A program made the position numbers and the translations under genes. Below are positions 42,879 to 52,675 of a stretch of 64,000 nt of DNA, one piece after another. Source of the DNA: Faucicola sp041855445. GTDB taxonomy: Bacteria > Pseudomonadota > Gammaproteobacteria > Pseudomonadales > Moraxellaceae. Location: contig JBHAEG010000016.1 of NCBI GenBank assembly GCA_041855445.1, positions 48,337-112,336 of the forward strand, given 5' to 3'. The notes under the pieces were generated by a model. It was not told where the DNA came from. It was given only the letters and a program-made list of their open reading frames with translations, and did not search any database. How positions within the stretch are numbered: position 1 is the stretch's first letter; every line of letters starts with the position of its first letter.

Positions 42879-44974
42879 CGAGCAAACAACCGAAAAAAAA
42901 ACTCAATAATTTGCTTTCGACTGTTAAAAATACAGTAAAAACTACCAAATTCCATAAACCTGCCACACCAAAATCAAAACAGGGGGCATCTGTATTAGCC
43001 AGTGTAGAGACTGATGGTATTCGTTTTAAATTAATGTGGTTTTTGATGGTGATTGGATTTGTCATATTGGTGGCTAGGGCATTTTGGGTGCAAGTCATTG
43101 ATAGACAATATTTTATGGAAAAAGCAGAAGAGGAAAATTTTCTGACAAAAACCGCTTCAATTGAGTCTTATCGAGGCATGATATTAGACAGAAATAACAA
43201 ACCACTTGCTATCTCTGCTCCTTTAATTACGGTAATATTTAATCCTAGAGATTATGCCAGCGAGTTTTATCGACTAAAAAAAGTTGAAATTGAACTAAAA
43301 GCCAAAGAAACAACCGAAGCAAATTTGAAAGAATTAACAGTCGTTCGTGAAAAACTAGAAAAACTAAAAACTGACTTGAGTAAAATTTCTCAATTATCAG
43401 GGGTTAGTATTGCTGAGTTAGAAAAAGCGGTTAGTATTAATGAAGATATAGATTTTCTTGATAAAGATGAAGTAAAAAAGGCGTTACCTTCTGGCAGAGG
43501 CTCTCAATACTTCCCATTAATGAGAAATGTTACCCCAGAAATGGCAAAACCGCTCATTACTGATGAAAAATTTTTTGCAATAACATCAGAAACATTCTAT
43601 CAACGCTATTATCCACAATCTGAACAAAATGCGTTATTAATTGGTTATATGCAGTTTGGCGAACCCTTACGAGGGGAAAAGATGGTGGGTCTAGAGTTAA
43701 GATATACCAATAAAATCTTAACCACTAAATCTGTCTATCAAGGAAAAACTGGTTTAGAAAAACAATATAATTTCTTTTTAGCAGGGCAAACGGGAAGTGC
43801 TTTAGTATTGCGTAATGGCAAAAATCAAAAACTTACTGAAATTAAAAAAATCACAGCAGAAATACCAGGACATGATATTATTTTAACGATTGATGAACGT
43901 TTACAGTATTTTTTATATACAGAACTGGCAAATGTTGTACAAGAACAAAAAGCTCAATGGGCATCTGGTATCATCGTTGATGTAAATAATGGCGAAGTAT
44001 TGGCTTTATCGACTTGGTCTGCATTTAATCCAAACAATTTAGAAACCTTAACGATTAATGGACTAAAAGCGAACCAAACAAACTTTGTATTTAGTCAGTT
44101 TGAACCAGGGTCAGTCATGAAGCCATTTACAGTGGCGACCGCCTTAAAATCTAATAAATACACTACAAACTCTTTAATTAACACGGGAAATGGCACGATG
44201 ACGTTGGGTAATCGTACCATTCGTGATTCTAGTAGTTTAGGGCAAGTATCTTTACGCAAATTACTACAAAAATCTAGTAATATTGCCTCCGCTAAAATTG
44301 CTTTAAGCCTACCTACCAATACATTAAGTGAAGACCAAAAATTATTTGGATTTGGTCAAGTCACTAATTTAAACTTTCCAAATGAAGCCAAAGGTAAAGT
44401 GCCTATCTTTCGTGGCAAAACAGATACTGCAAGACAAGCAACAATGGCGTATGGCTATGGTATGAGTGCTACCCTTGCCCAACTTGCTCAAGGTTATGCC
44501 ATGTTAGGTTCGGGCGGTATTTTACACCCATTAAAACTCGTAAAAACTATTCGAGAAAGCGACTCTAATCAACCTATTAGTCAAGGAAAAGAAAAACCGT
44601 TACCTGAGCCAGAAGCCAAACGAGTCTTAGAAGAAAAACACGCAAAAGCAGTCGTAGACATGATGGTTAGCGTAACTGAACCTGGTGGAACTGCCACACT
44701 TGCTAGCATTGATGGCTATCAAGTGGCAGGCAAGACAGGTACTGCTCGCCGTACAAAGCCTACAGGTGAATATTATACTGACCGTTATCGTAATGTCTTT
44801 ATTGGTATTGCTCCTGCATCAAAACCTCGATTTGTCGTTGCCATCATGGTCGAAGACCCACAAGTGCAAATGTACGCAGGTCAGGTAGTTGGTCCTGTAT
44901 TTCGTAATGTCATGAAAGAAACGTTACGTTTATATAATGTTCCTTATGATAAACCATTGACTGGTAAAGAGTAA
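42875..44974 (+). CDS. ftsI: Septal peptidoglycan transpeptidase FtsI (PBP3)
   Basis: 699 residues: a ~50-residue basic cytoplasmic tail, a membrane helix (about 52-74), a pedestal domain (RGMILDRNNKPLAIS) and a transpeptidase domain. Its active Ser is about residue 413 in EPGSVMKPF, with SSN in KSSNIASAKI and KTG near residue 620. It crosslinks septal peptidoglycan and is a beta-lactam target. It is about 100 residues longer than E. coli PBP3. The extra length includes a Lys/Glu-rich stretch (about 130-200) in the pedestal and a longer N-terminus. Confidence 0.94.
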   Translation: MTSKQPKKKLNNLLSTVKNTVKTTKFHKPATPKSKQGASVLASVETDGIRFKLMWFLMVIGFVILVARAFWVQVIDRQYFMEKAEEENFLTKTASIESYRGMILDRNNKPLAISAPLITVIFNPRDYASEFYRLKKVEIELKAKETTEANLKELTVVREKLEKLKTDLSKISQLSGVSIAELEKAVSINEDIDFLDKDEVKKALPSGRGSQYFPLMRNVTPEMAKPLITDEKFFAITSETFYQRYYPQSEQNALLIGYMQFGEPLRGEKMVGLELRYTNKILTTKSVYQGKTGLEKQYNFFLAGQTGSALVLRNGKNQKLTEIKKITAEIPGHDIILTIDERLQYFLYTELANVVQEQKAQWASGIIVDVNNGEVLALSTWSAFNPNNLETLTINGLKANQTNFVFSQFEPGSVMKPFTVATALKSNKYTTNSLINTGNGTMTLGNRTIRDSSSLGQVSLRKLLQKSSNIASAKIALSLPTNTLSEDQKLFGFGQVTNLNFPNEAKGKVPIFRGKTDTARQATMAYGYGMSATLAQLAQGYAMLGSGGILHPLKLVKTIRESDSNQPISQGKEKPLPEPEAKRVLEEKHAKAVVDMMVSVTEPGGTATLASIDGYQVAGKTGTARRTKPTGEYYTDRYRNVFIGIAPASKPRFVVAIMVEDPQVQMYAGQVVGPVFRNVMKETLRLYNVPYDKPLTGKE

Positions 44975-45021
44975 TTTTTATCAAAAGTAAAACTTCATTC
45001 ATTCGTGAAAAGGATATAAAG

Positions 45022-46578
45022 ATGATAACGTTACAGCAACTATTCACCCAATTAAATCAGCATGAACTTACCCAAAATGCAGAGTTATTCAATGTAAAAG
45101 ATTTACCATTTGAAAAATTTTGTGTAGATAGTCGTCAAATACAAGATAACGATGTATTTATATTGTTAAAAAGTCAAAATCCAAATCAAACGCTTGATAT
45201 TGAAAAAATTGCCAGTTATGTCCATCAAGTCGCTGATAAAGCTGTATTTATTTTATCAGAAATTGACCCAAAACAACTGCATGACAAAATTCCTCAAACA
45301 ATTTGCATTTGTTATTTTGCTAATATTCGCAATTATTTAGGCTCACTCATTCAGGCAAGTTTACAAACTAACAAACCTGCCTCATTACCAACCGTCATTG
45401 CAGTAACAGGCACAAATGGCAAAACCACCATTAGCCAGCTTATCTCTCAGCTTATCAGTAATACAGGTAAAAAAACTGCAGTGATGGGAACGGCAGGTAA
45501 TGGTATTTTACCTAATTTACAACCTGCCAGCCATACTACACTTGAGGCTTTTCATTTACATCATTATTTATATCAGATGGCGTTGCAACATGTTGATGTG
45601 TTATCAATCGAAGCAAGTTCACATGGATTACATCAACAGCGTTTACAAGGCATTCCTGTTAAAGTTGCCGTTTACACCAATTTAAGTCGTGACCATTTAG
45701 ATTATCATCAAGACATGGACGATTATGCTCTTGCAAAATCTCGTTTATTTGACCGTCAGTTATTTCCAAGTCTAACCCATGCCATTATTAACATTGATGA
45801 TGACTATGGACAATTTATGCAACAAGTCGCCGAAAAGTCAGGATTAATCGTTTGGCGTTATAGTTTAAATCACCCAAAAACACATACAAATGCTCAGGTA
45901 GAATTTTTTACTAAACACATTGAACCAAGTTTAACAGGTGTTGATTTGGTTATCCAAACGCCCACAGGTGAAATGACACTGACCAGCCCATTATTAGGCA
46001 GATTTAATGTGGCAAATTTATTGGCTGGTATTGCCACCGCAATGGCATTAGGCGTTAGTCAGTCACATATCATTGAGGCAGTCACACATTTACAAGGGGC
46101 GACAGGACGTATGCAACGCATTGCTTCACAGGCAGGCTGTTTTATTGTCGATTATGCCCATACACCTGATGCACTTAGTCAAGTTTTACACAGTTTAAAA
46201 GCTCATTGTCATGGTGAGTTATGGGCAGTATTTGGCTGTGGTGGCGACCGTGATAAGGGTAAACGCCCATTAATGACACAGTCGGCACTAGCTATTGCAG
46301 ATAAAGTAGTTTTAACGGCTGATAATCCTCGCTCAGAAGACCCTTTAGCTATTTTAAATGATATGCAAGTAGGCATGAGCTGTAAACAACACTATAAAAC
46401 ACATATCGAAGCTAATCGTAAAACTGCCATCGAATATGCTGTACAACATTCTGCTGATAATGACATTGTAGTCATCGCAGGTAAAGGACATGAAACCTAT
46501 CAAGAAATTCAAGGCATTCGTCATGATTTTGATGATAGACAGATTGTTGCCCTTGCTATCGAAAAATTTCAAAAATAA
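45022..46578 (+). CDS. murE: UDP-MurNAc-tripeptide (meso-DAP) ligase MurE
   Basis: 518 residues: N-terminal UDP-binding domain (CVDSRQIQDNDVF), central ATPase domain with GTNGKTTISQL, and a C-terminal domain with the DNPRSEDP motif typical of meso-diaminopimelate-adding enzymes. It adds the third residue of the stem peptide. It lies 47 bp after ftsI with an AAAGGATA ribosome binding site, in standard cluster order. Confidence 0.95.
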   Translation: MITLQQLFTQLNQHELTQNAELFNVKDLPFEKFCVDSRQIQDNDVFILLKSQNPNQTLDIEKIASYVHQVADKAVFILSEIDPKQLHDKIPQTICICYFANIRNYLGSLIQASLQTNKPASLPTVIAVTGTNGKTTISQLISQLISNTGKKTAVMGTAGNGILPNLQPASHTTLEAFHLHHYLYQMALQHVDVLSIEASSHGLHQQRLQGIPVKVAVYTNLSRDHLDYHQDMDDYALAKSRLFDRQLFPSLTHAIINIDDDYGQFMQQVAEKSGLIVWRYSLNHPKTHTNAQVEFFTKHIEPSLTGVDLVIQTPTGEMTLTSPLLGRFNVANLLAGIATAMALGVSQSHIIEAVTHLQGATGRMQRIASQAGCFIVDYAHTPDALSQVLHSLKAHCHGELWAVFGCGGDRDKGKRPLMTQSALAIADKVVLTADNPRSEDPLAILNDMQVGMSCKQHYKTHIEANRKTAIEYAVQHSADNDIVVIAGKGHETYQEIQGIRHDFDDRQIVALAIEKFQK

Positions 46579-46601
46579 TCTATCGTAATAGGACAATCCA
46601 A

Positions 46602-48050
46602 ATGACGACTTCTAACATGCCAATGAATTCTAACCAGCTTTATCATTGGCACGCTGATAATTTATTAACCGCTACACAGTCAATCAACAGCCAATGGCAT
46701 GGTAAAACTGATGATATTCAACGAATTAACGCAACACATATCACCACAGATACCCGAAAAATTCAAGCAGGTGATATTTTTTTAGCATTAAAGGGCGAAA
46801 ACTTTGATGGTCATGACTATGTTACAGTTGCCGTAGAAAAAGGGGCAGTAGCAGTCGTTGTGAGCCAGTTACAAGCTGTTGATGTACCTCAATTATTAGT
46901 CTCTGATACCCGTTTGGCATTAGGACAGTTAGGCGCATATCGCCGAAACCAACACCCGAATTTAAAAGTTATCGCCATTACAGGCTCAAGCGGAAAAACC
47001 ACCTGTAAAGAAATGTTAGGTAGTATTTTTAATCGTATTGCACCTACATTAATGACTCGAGGCAACCTAAATAATGATTTAGGTGTGCCAATGATGCTAT
47101 TAGAATTACAAGATAATCAACAATTTGCTATTTTAGAACTTGGAGCAAATCATGTTGGTGAGATTGCTTATACAACTCAACTGGTTCGACCTGATGTGGC
47201 ATGTATTTTGAATATTGGTACTGCACATTTAGGTGAATTTGGTAGTCGTGACAATATTTGTCTAACAAAAGCTGAAATTTATCAAGGATTAACAAGTACA
47301 CAAACTGCCATTATTCCCAAAAATGATGATTATGCCGATAAACTTTATGCCATTGCTAAACAATATACTAAACAAATTATTTGTTTTGGGGCAAATATTC
47401 AAGACGAAGTCAATCTAACTATTTCTGCCGAAGATGTGACTGTTGAAGCAGAATATAGTAAATTTACCCTTGTGATTGACAAAAAACGTGTTGCAATAAC
47501 CTTGCCATTTGCAGGTGAACATAATATTAGTAATGCTCTAGCCAGTGCAAGCTGTGCTGTAGCATTAGGTGTATCAATTGAAGATATTGCTATTGGACTA
47601 TCAACAGCCATTCCTCCCAAAGGACGACTCAACATTCAGGCATTTGGGCAACATCGATTGATTGATGACACTTATAACGCCAACCCTCATGCAGTTCGGG
47701 CAGGCGTGCAAGTATTAAAAAAACAACAAGGTAAAACCATGTTAGTACTCGGTGATATCGCAGAACTTGGAGAAGCAACAACCGCTGAACATTACCAATT
47801 AGGACAAGATATTGCCAAAATGGGTATTGATACGCTGTATTGTGTTGGTGAATTTACCAAAAACACGGTTGCAGGAGCAGATGCGATTGGTGGTTTACAT
47901 GCAGAGCATTTTGCAGATAAAACCAGCTTATTTGAAAGTTTGCGACAACAACTGTCACAAGGTCAAACACAAACATGGAATGTGTTATTTAAAGGCTCGC
48001 GCACCATGCAAATGGAAAGTTTAATTAAAGACTTATTGGCTGAAATTTAA
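46602..48050 (+). CDS. murF: UDP-MurNAc-tripeptide-D-Ala-D-Ala ligase MurF
   Basis: 482 residues. Mur ligase landmarks are THITTDTRKIQAGDIFLALKGENFDGHDY, ITGSSGKTTCKEML, GNLNNDLGVP and DDTYNANPHAV. MurF completes the UDP-MurNAc pentapeptide by adding D-Ala-D-Ala. Starts 23 bp after murE. An internal ATG at 46617 is possible but less upstream-supported. Confidence 0.95.
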   Translation: MTTSNMPMNSNQLYHWHADNLLTATQSINSQWHGKTDDIQRINATHITTDTRKIQAGDIFLALKGENFDGHDYVTVAVEKGAVAVVVSQLQAVDVPQLLVSDTRLALGQLGAYRRNQHPNLKVIAITGSSGKTTCKEMLGSIFNRIAPTLMTRGNLNNDLGVPMMLLELQDNQQFAILELGANHVGEIAYTTQLVRPDVACILNIGTAHLGEFGSRDNICLTKAEIYQGLTSTQTAIIPKNDDYADKLYAIAKQYTKQIICFGANIQDEVNLTISAEDVTVEAEYSKFTLVIDKKRVAITLPFAGEHNISNALASASCAVALGVSIEDIAIGLSTAIPPKGRLNIQAFGQHRLIDDTYNANPHAVRAGVQVLKKQQGKTMLVLGDIAELGEATTAEHYQLGQDIAKMGIDTLYCVGEFTKNTVAGADAIGGLHAEHFADKTSLFESLRQQLSQGQTQTWNVLFKGSRTMQMESLIKDLLAEI

Positions 48051-48127
48051 AGAATAAAACGTAATGATTGTTTAGGGAATGTGAATAATGTTAAACAAAC
48101 CCTGTATAAATTAAAGGAGAAAATTTC

Positions 48128-49246
48128 GTGTTATTGTGGTTATTTCAGTGGCTAGGACAGTTTTATTCGCCATTTTCAGCAGTATCATCATTAACTTTGC
48201 GAACGCTGTTAGCTGTTGTTACAGCATTAGGGCTGAGCATGGTTTTTGGTAAATATGTCATAAAAATTTTGCGTGAATTGAAATTTGGGCAAGCAATACG
48301 TACCGATGGCCCACAGGCACACTTAGCAAAAAATGGTACGCCAACAATGGGTGGAATTTTAATATTAGGTAGTATCTTAATTACAACTTTACTTTGGGCA
48401 AATTTAGCAAATCCTTATATTTGGATTTTATTAGTTGTATTGGTAATTTTTGGAGCGGTTGGCTGGGCTGACGATTGGCTAAAAATTAAATACAAAAACC
48501 CACAGGGGCTAATTGCTCGTAAAAAATATTTTTGGTTATCTGTTGGTGCATTATTTGTTGGTATATCCTTATATGTGATTGCTCGCCAGCAACCACATAT
48601 TGAAACTACCAATGCGATGCAAGATTTGCTCATTCCATTATTTAAAAATTGGGAAATTCCATTTTCTGCTATTCCTTTTGGCATTGGATTTATTATTTTT
48701 ACTTATTTTGTCATCAATGGTACATCAAATGCAGTAAATTTAACTGATGGTTTAGACGGTTTAGCGATTTTCCCTGTGGTCTTAGTGTCAGCTGGTTTAG
48801 GCGTTTTTGCATATGTTTCTGGTGACATTCGTTTTGCTCAATATCTACATGTTCCTTATATTGCCTATAATAGTGAAGTGACTGTTGTTTGTGCTAGTAT
48901 GATTGGAGCAGGTTTAGGCTTTTTATGGTTTAATGCTTACCCTGCTCAAGTATTTATGGGGGACGTTGGTGCATTAGCATTAGGTGGTATGTTAGGCACT
49001 ATTGCCGTCATGACTCGCCAAGAAATTGCCCTATTTATCATGGGTGGTTTATTCGTAGCAGAAGCCGTATCAGTCATGTTACAAGTAGGGTCATTTAAAA
49101 TGCGTAAAAAACGAATTTTCCGTATGGCACCCTTACATCATCATTTTGAAGAAGGAGGCGTTCCTGAAACACAAGTTGTTGCTCGCTTTTGGATTGTGAC
49201 CATTATTTTAGTAATTTTAGGACTAATGACATTAAAGTTACGCTAA
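48128..49246 (+). CDS. mraY: Phospho-MurNAc-pentapeptide transferase MraY
   Basis: 372 residues and about ten membrane helices. It starts with GTG at 48128, justified by AGGAG eight bases upstream and by alignment of MLLWLFQWLGQFYSPF with known N-termini. Conserved loops are GTPTMGGI, the DDWLK-type Asp pair (GWADDWLKIKYK), NLTDGLDGLA and APLHHHFE. It transfers phospho-MurNAc-pentapeptide to undecaprenyl phosphate to make lipid I. The cluster ends here with a terminator; murD, ftsW, murG and ftsQAZ are not adjacent. Confidence 0.96.
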   Translation: MLLWLFQWLGQFYSPFSAVSSLTLRTLLAVVTALGLSMVFGKYVIKILRELKFGQAIRTDGPQAHLAKNGTPTMGGILILGSILITTLLWANLANPYIWILLVVLVIFGAVGWADDWLKIKYKNPQGLIARKKYFWLSVGALFVGISLYVIARQQPHIETTNAMQDLLIPLFKNWEIPFSAIPFGIGFIIFTYFVINGTSNAVNLTDGLDGLAIFPVVLVSAGLGVFAYVSGDIRFAQYLHVPYIAYNSEVTVVCASMIGAGLGFLWFNAYPAQVFMGDVGALALGGMLGTIAVMTRQEIALFIMGGLFVAEAVSVMLQVGSFKMRKKRIFRMAPLHHHFEEGGVPETQVVARFWIVTIILVILGLMTLKLR

Positions 49247-49274
49247 ATTTCTGCTTTAATAAAAATAACCTAAC

Positions 49275-49308
49275 AAAAAGTATGTCTCATCACTGTGACA
49301 TACTTTTT
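49275..49308. terminator. Bidirectional terminator between mraY and comF
   Basis: AAAAAGTATGTC and GACATACTTTTT form a 12-bp stem around a 10-base loop with flanking A and T runs. Confidence 0.85.
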
Positions 49309-49317
49309 TTTATTCAA

Positions 49318-50082
49318 TCAAAAGCTTTTACCATGAGCCACCGAACACGCATACACTTGATAACGATTGTGTGAATTACTCAATAAATTTTCAGCCAGTG
49401 CCTGTAAAGTCGCCCCTGTTGTCACCACATCATCAAACAATATCACATTTTTTACAGGGGGAAACTGCGTAAAATAAAACGCCTTACTTACATTTTCTAA
49501 ACGTTCAGCTCGGCTAAGTCCTTGTTGATGTTGGCGTTCCTCTCGCTCAATATGCCGAAATAGCGGAATTTGCCAATGAAAGCTCAAATATTGAGATAAA
49601 AAAGTAACAGGGTCAAACCCTCGTTGTTTTAATCGATTTAACGTAGTTGGCACTGCCACAATGACGCTATTTTGTGAATGACAACCTGTCGGTATGTCTA
49701 ATTGACGAATTGCATGAACAAGTGGTAATAATGCTGATAATTGATGATAATTTTTAAACTGGCGAATAATTTGCTGATAGGGGTAATCATAATAAACGCT
49801 TGATTTTCCTGAGATAATTTTCGCTTGATTAACACAATCCACATGAAATGAAAACTGACTTGCCTGCCAATCAATCCGTTGATGACAAGCATGACAAACA
49901 AACTGTAACCGATTAAACCAATGGTCATGGCAACGTTTTGGCAGTTGCTCATCAGCATGAATATCACACAGACCTACACCACACACCTGACATCGCCGAA
50001 ACCAAACCGTATTTAAACACATCGCCATCGCAAATGGCAATTGCCACCAATGTGGTATTGACTCAGCTTTTCCAATTTTCAT
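49318..50082 (-). CDS. comF: ComF-family phosphoribosyltransferase-like protein
   Basis: 254 residues. The N-terminal part has CxxC pairs suggestive of a zinc ribbon (RRCQVCGVGLC and FVCHACHQ). The C-terminal part has a phosphoribosyltransferase fold with VPTTLNRLKQRGFDPV, HQQGLSRAERLENVSKAF and the PRPP-loop-like VILFDDVVTTGATL. ComF is needed for natural transformation in several bacteria, acting on incoming single-stranded DNA in the cytoplasm. With the type IV pilus genes in this window it fits a competent organism. Confidence 0.87.
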   Translation of the reverse strand: MKIGKAESIPHWWQLPFAMAMCLNTVWFRRCQVCGVGLCDIHADEQLPKRCHDHWFNRLQFVCHACHQRIDWQASQFSFHVDCVNQAKIISGKSSVYYDYPYQQIIRQFKNYHQLSALLPLVHAIRQLDIPTGCHSQNSVIVAVPTTLNRLKQRGFDPVTFLSQYLSFHWQIPLFRHIEREERQHQQGLSRAERLENVSKAFYFTQFPPVKNVILFDDVVTTGATLQALAENLLSNSHNRYQVYACSVAHGKSF

Positions 50083-50119
50083 GCTTAAAATATATTAATT
50101 AAATCAAAATTTTGTAGAT

Positions 50120-51397
50120 TTATAACCCTAAAAAATCATTAAACATCACACCAACACCAATATTAGTACTTAAATGATTATAATCTTGGATATTTTCTCC
50201 ATAACCATGAAATAACTGAATATACGCTTTCATACCGCCAGTAATTGGTTGTGTATAATCTATTTGAATTGCTCCTTTATTTTCAAATGGATTATAACGA
50301 AGCATACCACCAACCGTATTTCTTTCACCTAAATTATACAACCAACGAATATCACCATATCCCATATAATCTTCAATATCAGGATTATCAGACTCTTTTT
50401 CAATTTCAGGAAAAATCGCCCAAAGTCGAGGCATGATGGTCAATTTACCCCATTCTGCCCCAGCCATAATATATGCTCTATTCCATGAACGTGATAACGG
50501 GTCAGATTGTCCATTGGACTGATGAACTAAACCTGCTCCTAAGACCCGTAACGAGCCTTTAAAAGGTAGTTGAGCTTTGACAGGTTGCGTCACAAAAATT
50601 TCAGGCTGGTAATCGGAACTACGAAACGGGCGAGATTCTCGAGTATTATAAACTTGCCAATAGGATTGTTGAGTATAACCAAACCAAACGTCAGCATTGG
50701 TATCAAATACATCTTGCAACAATTTCGTTTTAAATGAAAACTGCATTTTTGCATCAAGATTTTCTAACTCTGCTCGAGTATATGTTTTTGTTTCTTGAGT
50801 TGGTGAAGAAATTTCATAGTTTGGTGTAGCACTATACCACACAGGCATAATATACGTCGGTAAATGCGGACGTAATGTTAAAATCCCTGTATTATTCGTA
50901 TCCAAATCAAACAATGTGCTTAATGGCGTATACTGTTGTAAATCCTCTTGATTAACCCCAACTGCCTTTAACACTTCTTCATCTTGTTTGCTAGCATTCG
51001 TCATATCTTTGGTAACAACCGATAAATCATCAGAATTTTCTTCACCATTTTTGACCAAAATAGGCGTTGCTCGTTTTTCTTGTAAACTTGCCGTCACTGT
51101 TCTGGCAAGGTCTAACGGTTCTTTTTTCTGTTGAGTCGGTGAACCTTTTGACACTTTATCAAAACACGCTAAACGAGCCATGTTGTCAGTAACTTTAGCA
51201 CATTGAATAAAATTATTAACATCACTGGTTTTAACGATACTATATTCATCAGCTATCGTAATTGTGGGCGAAGATAATTCTTGCTCATGAAAAATAAGCT
51301 CTGCATGACTTGATATTGACAAGCTCCATATTGAAAAACTCAACATCGTCATTGCAAATAACGGATAACCAAAAAATCGCTTCGCTTGTATTGTCAT
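50120..51397 (-). CDS. pldA: Outer membrane phospholipase A (OMPLA)
   Basis: 425 residues: signal peptide (about 1-32), a ~150-residue periplasmic or extension region, then a 12-strand barrel domain. The catalytic triad is H292, S294 and N306 in VHQSNGQSDPLSRSWN, with spacing identical to E. coli OMPLA (142/144/156). The enzyme hydrolyses outer-leaflet phospholipids when membrane asymmetry is lost, and the family is calcium-dependent as a dimer. The extension contains a C-x(8)-RLACFD element, a short Cys-pair motif seen in other periplasmic proteins. It ends in FNDFLGL. Confidence 0.9.
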   Translation of the reverse strand: MTIQAKRFFGYPLFAMTMLSFSIWSLSISSHAELIFHEQELSSPTITIADEYSIVKTSDVNNFIQCAKVTDNMARLACFDKVSKGSPTQQKKEPLDLARTVTASLQEKRATPILVKNGEENSDDLSVVTKDMTNASKQDEEVLKAVGVNQEDLQQYTPLSTLFDLDTNNTGILTLRPHLPTYIMPVWYSATPNYEISSPTQETKTYTRAELENLDAKMQFSFKTKLLQDVFDTNADVWFGYTQQSYWQVYNTRESRPFRSSDYQPEIFVTQPVKAQLPFKGSLRVLGAGLVHQSNGQSDPLSRSWNRAYIMAGAEWGKLTIMPRLWAIFPEIEKESDNPDIEDYMGYGDIRWLYNLGERNTVGGMLRYNPFENKGAIQIDYTQPITGGMKAYIQLFHGYGENIQDYNHLSTNIGVGVMFNDFLGL

Positions 51398-51572
51398 TAT
51401 TTATATATCCCAAAAATTTGAGGTGTTATTATAATAGCTGAGAGTTATTATTCTTGCAATGCTTATGCCCAACCTTATCAAAACCATCATCTATCATTAT
51501 TTATCAAAATAAAATAGACAACGCATTAATAATATGTTTAAACTAATTAATTATAGTCTTGAGGGATTTTAT

Positions 51573-52571
51573 ATGAAAGCTCACCATAAAAACTTTTTTT
51601 ACCCGTTAATTTTAACTGCCTGTATTCCATTATTACAGCTTACTGCCTGTAGTCGTCCAGCTGATTATGCTGACAATGCTCAAGTAGAAAGTGCTGAACC
51701 TGCCTATTCTAGCGAAGCAAGTGTAGAAGCTCAACAAGACGACTCACACACTGCCTTACAAAGCCAAATTACTGAACAAGAAAAAACCAGCACTGCTTTA
51801 ATTGGTAAGCAATTAGTCATTTCTGCCAGTGCAAATTTTCAAGTTGAAAACGTACTATCCACAGTACAACAAGTTGAAAAATTAACCATTGAACAAGGTG
51901 GCTATATTGCAAATTCACAAGTTAATAATCATAGCTTAACTCGTCAATCGTACAGTATTGGCAATAATCGACAAAAAATCCTAACAAGCTATATTAGACA
52001 AGCTAAAATGACTGTGCGAGTTCCTAAAGCCAATGTTAGCCAATTTTTACAAAAACTACAATCACATATTACCTTTTTAAATAATAGCGAATTTTCCGCC
52101 CAAGACATTACGCTTGATATACAAAAAGCAGAAATTGAAGCCAAAATTCAGTCGTTAAAATCACAAGCCTTACAAAATCAAACCCTAAACAATCAAAATG
52201 AAAACACCCAATCAGGTAATGTAGACATCATCAATCAAAAAGCCATTGCTCAACAACAGCAACGCTATGCTGAACTACAAAAACAAGCCTTGCTTGACCA
52301 AATGCAACTTAGCACTATTCATTTAGAGTTTAGCCAGCCTGAAAAGCTCACCTATGAAATTAGTGATGATATTATTGCTGTGACAAATAATGAACAAACT
52401 TCTAATTTTATCCCTCGTCTACTCGATAATTTACGTCAAGGCTGGTATTATTTTATTGAATTTATTTTATGGTTAAGCCAACTTTGGGCATTCATTATCG
52501 CTTTACCTATCGTAATTTGGGGTATTAAGCGTTTAATCCACAAATGGAAAAATTACCGTCAGAAAAAGTAA
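51573..52571 (+). CDS. DUF4349 lipoprotein
   Basis: 332 residues from the ATG at 51573, which follows GAGGGA; an ATG at 51534 lacks a ribosome binding site and would precede the signal peptide by 13 residues. The signal peptide ends in a lipobox (LQLTAC-SRP). Conserved DUF4349 blocks follow: LVISASANFQVENVLSTVQQVEKL, QGGYIANSQV, and AKMTVRVPKANVSQFLQKLQS, plus a coiled-coil segment (about 180-255) and a C-terminal membrane helix. The function of DUF4349 proteins is not known. Divergent from pldA. Confidence 0.78.
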   Translation: MKAHHKNFFYPLILTACIPLLQLTACSRPADYADNAQVESAEPAYSSEASVEAQQDDSHTALQSQITEQEKTSTALIGKQLVISASANFQVENVLSTVQQVEKLTIEQGGYIANSQVNNHSLTRQSYSIGNNRQKILTSYIRQAKMTVRVPKANVSQFLQKLQSHITFLNNSEFSAQDITLDIQKAEIEAKIQSLKSQALQNQTLNNQNENTQSGNVDIINQKAIAQQQQRYAELQKQALLDQMQLSTIHLEFSQPEKLTYEISDDIIAVTNNEQTSNFIPRLLDNLRQGWYYFIEFILWLSQLWAFIIALPIVIWGIKRLIHKWKNYRQKK

Positions 52572-52675
52572 TAAATTTAAATATATTATATATTGATTTG
52601 TAACATTTATAGTGATATCATTAAATTGAATAATATATATCATTATAAATAATAGTAGTAAAAGGGGAAAGTATT

